From Halomonas cupida (GTDB lineage Bacteria; Pseudomonadota; Gammaproteobacteria; Pseudomonadales; Halomonadaceae): DNA of 64,000 nucleotides. Shown in pieces: positions 60,901-64,000 of this stretch. The position numbers and the translations under genes were made by a program. The stretch's first letter is position 1. Every line of letters begins with the position of its first letter. Where the stretch lies: positions 370,888-434,887 of the forward strand of contig NZ_FRCA01000001.1 in the NCBI RefSeq assembly GCF_900142755.1, given 5' to 3'. The notes under the pieces are model-generated. The model made no database searches. It saw nothing but the letters and a program-made list of their open reading frames with translations, and was not told the origin of the DNA.

Positions 60901-61232
60901 CAGGGGGCTATCAGCCCGCAGGTACGGAACTGATTGGTGGGGCGGTGTATAGTGAGGGAAGTGATGCCACAAATAAGAGATTGCCCGAAGGGGGTTCATT
61001 TGGTCGAAACGCGAACCAAGACTATCACGTTTGGCGCCATGTCGAAGATGAGCTTGGTATGAGTCGACAGCGTGTCCAGGATGCAGTTGTGGCTGACCTA
61101 CCGCCTGTTAGCAACCTGTCCAGCGGTCTTAACGTGCGGTTCGTGACCGTGGATGGCGTGCGGTTGCAATACAATGCTTTCAAGTTGCCTGATGGCACGG
61201 TAAATATTGGGCGGATCCATGAGGAAAATTGA
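57987..61232 (+). pseudogene. CdiA/FHA-like exoprotein, N-terminally truncated
   Basis: A 1081-codon frame that begins, right after the IS and a TAA at 57978-57980, in mid-protein: QRLITEQIKQLTGQR is an internal motif of two-partner-secretion exoproteins. Haemagglutinin-type repeats follow (NVDIQAGSDISLVGSRVEAGG, VNAGRDITQ). The signal peptide and TPS secretion domain are missing. From about 60230 base composition shifts to lower GC, and the C-terminal 110 residues (from about GGSFGRNANQDYHVWRH) look like a toxin tip of unknown type. A TTG with AAAGG upstream could allow low translation, but not secretion. Confidence 0.8.
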
Positions 61233-61524
61233 ACCGGCAGAGGAAAAGCTTATTGCATTCCTTACTCGAGTCGGCGATGTACAGCTTTCGTTGCCCGCCA
61301 AGCAGTTAGTTTGGGTAGTGAACCAAGAAATGCGGTCAATTAGAGCTGATTATTGCCCTGTGGGGTGCCGTGTTCGCTCGGTTGCCTCATACGAATTTGA
61401 GGACGATGATGGCGTTCCGATCATTGCTACATTGTTCTTGACCGATGATGGCCGGTTCGGGGAGCTGGACTTCTGGAAGGTTAATGATGAACCTGTTTTA
61501 AGATTGCCATCCATATCTCCCTAA
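61219..61524 (+). CDS. Candidate immunity protein
   Basis: 101 residues; ATG 61219 overlaps the exoprotein stop by 14 nt, the typical position of a CdiI-like immunity gene. The protein is slightly acidic, MRKIEPAEEKLIAFL at the start, with a C-terminal ELDFWKVNDEPVLRLP that resembles DUF6984-type immunity-associated proteins (recollection, not searched). GC is lower than the genome. Low-confidence family, better-supported role from context. Confidence 0.6.
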   Translation: MRKIEPAEEKLIAFLTRVGDVQLSLPAKQLVWVVNQEMRSIRADYCPVGCRVRSVASYEFEDDDGVPIIATLFLTDDGRFGELDFWKVNDEPVLRLPSISP

Positions 61525-61572
61525 TGGTCGTTCTAATGATGCCTATGATACTCCGATAGAAAGCGGTCCGGT

Positions 61573-62188
61573 TGTCCTGTCCGCACTGCCTAGGTTAGCA
61601 GCCTAGCGGATATTGGCTGGAAATTTCGCCATTATCCGTCTGATACTATGCTGAAACCTCTCTCGCTGAATTGGTAGCGTGGGAGGTTTTCTATTTTTAC
61701 GGTTGATTTTTGATCAAACTGTGCCGCTTGCTTCAAGTCTTATTCCACAAGAAAACGCCAGTCATAGACAGTGATTGCCTGTTTTTTCTCAATGCTATCT
61801 GATGGTTTTCGGTCCATTCATCCTTTCCTATGGCGGAAACCACCATCCATTGATCCTGCCATTCCAGATACTGATGAGCTGGGGAGAATTGGTCGATTTT
61901 GGTCGACCTTCCCACACTTCTTCCCCGTAAAGGTGCTGATGTGGTCGGGCATGGTTATACCAGCCTCGAAATTCCATCATCATAATCTGAAGGTCAGCAC
62001 CCTCGATAGGAATTATCGCATCGAGGTGCTGCTTGAGAGTGCCGAAGAATCGCTCGATTCTTCCATTCTGCCAGGGGCAGTGTGGCGCGATGGCCTGTAG
62101 CCGAATACTGAGCCAATCCAGCGCTGTCTTGAGCATCATCGAGTTGAAGCACGTTTCATTATCGACACGTATCTGCTTGGTATTGGAG
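61573..62188 (-). mobile_element. Truncated IS, copy 2
   Basis: Same element as 56808, starting with the same TGTCCTGTCC end and in the same orientation, but diverged by many substitutions. Homology stops near 62188 within the transposase gene, so the N-terminal two-thirds of the transposase and the other IS end are missing. Confidence 0.85.
61828..62187 (-). pseudogene. Transposase, C-terminal fragment
   Basis: Codes for the last third of the DDE transposase (TKQIRVDNETCFNSMMLK onward, the NGRIERFFGTL Glu motif, final NGWWFPP). Compared with copy 1, residues YTPA after HLYG are replaced by E, a 9-bp in-frame deletion. No start. Confidence 0.85.
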
Positions 62189-62296
62189 GTTTACTCTTCC
62201 ACGTCGGGCGAAAGCATGAAAATTTGATTTTCAGGAGTGGATTTCTGTTTTAAATGAAGCAAAGAAACGGCTGGCGTGATAGGCCATGCATTAAAC
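62189..62296. other. Low-GC spacer between IS remnants
   Basis: About 110 nt with AT-rich composition and no gene or repeat that I can name. It separates the broken edge of IS copy 2 from the decayed third IS end. Confidence 0.5.
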
Positions 62297-62453
62297 TGTC
62301 CCGTCCTCTTTAGCTACTCTAGCAGACCAATGTTTTCTGCTGAAAGCCTCTCCATTCTCCTCCGACGCTATGCCAAAACCTCCTACGCTGAGCTGGCAGC
62401 GAAGGAGGCTCTGCATTGGAATGGCTAACGGCTGACCAAACGGTGTCGCTTGA
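62297..62453. mobile_element. Decayed third copy of the IS left end
   Basis: TGTCCCGTCC at 62297, then TTTAGC...CTAGCAGA, CCATT and CTATGCC-AAACCTCC...GGAGGCT, GGCTAACGGCTGACCAAACG: the same order of blocks as 56808-56968 with scattered substitutions. It ends where the structured repeat copy B begins. Confidence 0.6.
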
Positions 62454-62628
62454 TTATTAACCCGGCATGCTTTCATGCTGGGTTAATGGCGGCACAGGGA
62501 CGTGCCGCCGTCGGCCATCAGGCCGACGCGAGACCGCACCACACCAGCAGATCCGCGCATCTGTGCCAGTGTGATGCGGACGACAATCAAATCGATCAGG
62601 ATGAGCTATTTGATTGCCATGTTAATAG
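62454..62628 (+). repeat. Structured dispersed repeat, copy B (MITE-like)
   Basis: Homologue of 19886-20059 with the same five-hairpin plan. Ends are inverted repeats: TATTAAC at 62455-62461 and GTTAATA at 62621-62627 (10 of 12 match if extended). Hairpin 1 is ATTAACCC/GGGTTAAT with an apical GGCATG/CATGCT stem, changed on both sides relative to copy A. Hairpins 2 and 3 are perfect here (GGCGGCAC/GTGCCGCC, GTCGGCC/GGCCGAC). It abuts the IS relic and lies 19 nt beyond the 3' end of the symporter gene. Confidence 0.85.
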
Positions 62629-62647
62629 TTCCAGCCTGGGCACCGGC

Positions 62648-63889
62648 CTATGGACGCTCCAGTGCCTCGCTTTCGGTTTCCGGACTACTTCCCTTCGGGC
62701 TTCGCTGGGTACGGGCCAGCAGCATGGCATTGGCGGTGTTGCCCATGACGTTGAGTGCGGTGCGGAAGCCGTCGGTAAAGCGGTCGACACCGGCGACTAC
62801 GGCGACGCCCTCCAGTGGCAGGCCTGCGGCGGAGAGCACTGTGCTCATGGCCACCAGTCCGGCGCCGGGAACGCCCGCGGTGGAGAATGACACCAGCAGG
62901 CCGGTGGCAAAGATGGTGATGACCAGCGTCAGAGTGACATCGACACCGAACAGCTGTGCCACGAACAGGGCATTGAAGCCCTGGAGGACGGCGGCACCAT
63001 CTCGTTTCAGCGCCGTGCCGAAAGGCAGGGCGAAGGCCGTCAACTGATGTGGGGCACCGTAGGCTCGGGCATTCTCCAGTGCAATGGGCAGGGTGGCGTT
63101 GGAGCTCGCGGTACCCAGGGCGAAGCTGAGTGACTCACCGAAGTGTCTCAGGTAGGCACCGGGGCGTGCGCCGGCCAGCGCCATCAGCGCCAGGTAGAAC
63201 AGGGCCATGGCGGCGATGGCCAGTAACAGCCCGACCACATAGAGTCCGAGCTTGACCATCAACTCCAGTCCCTGGGTGGCCACCACAGAGGCAATCAAGG
63301 CGAAGACACCGATCGGTGCCAGCTTTAGTACCATGGCCAGAATCTTGAGTGTGATGTCGTAGCCGCTTTCCAGCACCTTGATGAAGGGTTGGCTCTGCTC
63401 GGGGAGCTGGCGCGCGGCGATACCCACCAGGGCGGCGGCGATGATGATCTGCAACAGGTTGGCATCGGCCAGGGCCTCGAAGGGGTTCCTCGGCACCAGG
63501 CTGACCAGCCATTGGGTCAGCGGCATCGGCTCGGCGGCCTGGACGTTGGCCTGTCCCACCTCACCGATCCCGGTTCCCGGTGTCAACCAGGCTGCCACCG
63601 CCATGCCGATGGCGAGCGCCACACCACTGGTGACGATGTACAGGCCCAGCAGCTTTCCGGCATAACGACCAACATGCCCGCCACGTTCCACCTGGGTGAA
63701 GCTAAGCACCAGGGCGCAGAACACCATCGGCACCACAATGAACTGCAGCAGGCGCAGAAATACCTGACCCAACGGTGTCAGTAGCTGCTGGTCGAGTGGT
63801 GCTGCCCACTGAGGTACCAGCAGGTTGATGGCGCCGCCGGCAATGACGCCCAGTATCAATGCCAGCAGTATCTGGCGAGTGTGAGCCAT
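62648..63889 (-). CDS. Dicarboxylate/amino acid:cation symporter (DAACS)
   Basis: 413 residues from MAHTRQILLALILGVIAGG, with GGGAGG 4-10 nt before ATG 63889; the open frame continues upstream without similarity. Eight or so membrane segments; family motifs SSNATLPIALENA (HP1 loop, usually SSSATLP), FGTALKRDGAAV and the substrate-site RFTDGFRTALNVMGNT. The last 20 residues are a charged tail. GltT/DctA-like Na+ or H+ symport of glutamate, aspartate or C4-dicarboxylates; the exact substrate is not visible. Confidence 0.93.
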   Translation of the reverse strand: MAHTRQILLALILGVIAGGAINLLVPQWAAPLDQQLLTPLGQVFLRLLQFIVVPMVFCALVLSFTQVERGGHVGRYAGKLLGLYIVTSGVALAIGMAVAAWLTPGTGIGEVGQANVQAAEPMPLTQWLVSLVPRNPFEALADANLLQIIIAAALVGIAARQLPEQSQPFIKVLESGYDITLKILAMVLKLAPIGVFALIASVVATQGLELMVKLGLYVVGLLLAIAAMALFYLALMALAGARPGAYLRHFGESLSFALGTASSNATLPIALENARAYGAPHQLTAFALPFGTALKRDGAAVLQGFNALFVAQLFGVDVTLTLVITIFATGLLVSFSTAGVPGAGLVAMSTVLSAAGLPLEGVAVVAGVDRFTDGFRTALNVMGNTANAMLLARTQRSPKGSSPETESEALERP

Positions 63890-64000
63890 GGTGCCTCCCG
63901 AGGCGGTTGTGTGCAGAGAAGGGCCGACCTGTCGCAACGGTGGCTGGCGGTACCGCGGTTGTCCGAGGGTCGGAGGCTGCAGAGTTTTCAAGGTGGCACA
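63890..64000 (-). other. Upstream region of the symporter
   Basis: 110 nt to the end of the window. It carries the SD (GGGAGG) of the symporter gene; I see no clear promoter and no other gene start. Confidence 0.5.

Noticed and set aside
62450..62890. Similar open frames in the two structured repeats (19905 and 62450)
   Set aside because: The similarity is at the DNA level in every frame, substitutions keep base pairing rather than codons, and no SD is present. Treated as non-coding repeat.

Overview
The window is about 64 kb of GC-rich gammaproteobacterial chromosome. Gene content and order (murE-to-lpxC division cluster; comEC-msbA-lpxK-kdsB; murB-rne-rluC; maf-yceD-rpmF-plsX-fab cluster) resemble pseudomonads and other Oceanospirillales. 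A fused Nudix/ThiE protein, an LMW phosphatase between kdsB and murB and the general composition point to a Halomonadaceae member. That assignment is inference; there is no rRNA or tRNA to confirm it.

Layout. 1-13340: the end of the dcw cluster (murE', murF, mraY, murD, ftsW, murG, murC, ddlB, ftsQ, ftsA, ftsZ, lpxC), packed with start/stop overlaps and closed by a strong terminator. 13541-19885: dciA on the minus strand, a small secreted protein just before secA that looks like a SecM-type arrest peptide, secA, argJ and a Nudix-ThiE fusion. 19886-22136: a structured repeat, then an agmatine deiminase and N-carbamoylputrescine amidase joined in one reading frame. 22403-33103: lolC, lolD, a DUF2062 gene, comEC, msbA, lpxK, a Trm112-like gene, kdsB, an LMW phosphatase and murB, which together cover lipoprotein release, LPS export and Kdo activation. 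33222-37946: rne with a long 5' leader, divergent from rluC. 38103-41772: an alpha/beta hydrolase-OsmC fusion, a HAD phosphatase, an S49 peptidase and maf. 41878-52323: yceD, rpmF, plsX, fabD, fabG, acpP, fabF, pabC, mltG, tmk, holB, tatD. 52384-56068: DUF1285, a UvrD-like helicase and a sulfurtransferase.

56069-62647 is an accessory island. It holds the N-terminal stub of a two-partner-secretion transporter, an IS carrying a DDE transposase, the C-terminal two-thirds or less of a CdiA/FHA-like exoprotein with an orphan toxin-like tip and a candidate immunity gene, a truncated second IS copy, a decayed third IS end, and a second copy of the structured repeat. A DAACS-type symporter closes the window on the minus strand.

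Most genes serve one theme, building and dividing the envelope: peptidoglycan precursors, divisome, lipid A and Kdo, fatty acids, lipoprotein sorting, Sec export. The most notable non-routine signals are: (1) a pair of ~175-bp multi-hairpin, MITE-like repeats with compensatory changes; (2) the SecM-like leader of secA, with a base-pairing option that would hide the secA start; (3) a recurrent pattern of 15-21 bp tandem duplications at gene ends, several spanning stop codons; (4) a near-consensus promoter that would make the yceD-rpmF mRNA nearly leaderless; (5) the decapitated TPS/CDI locus.
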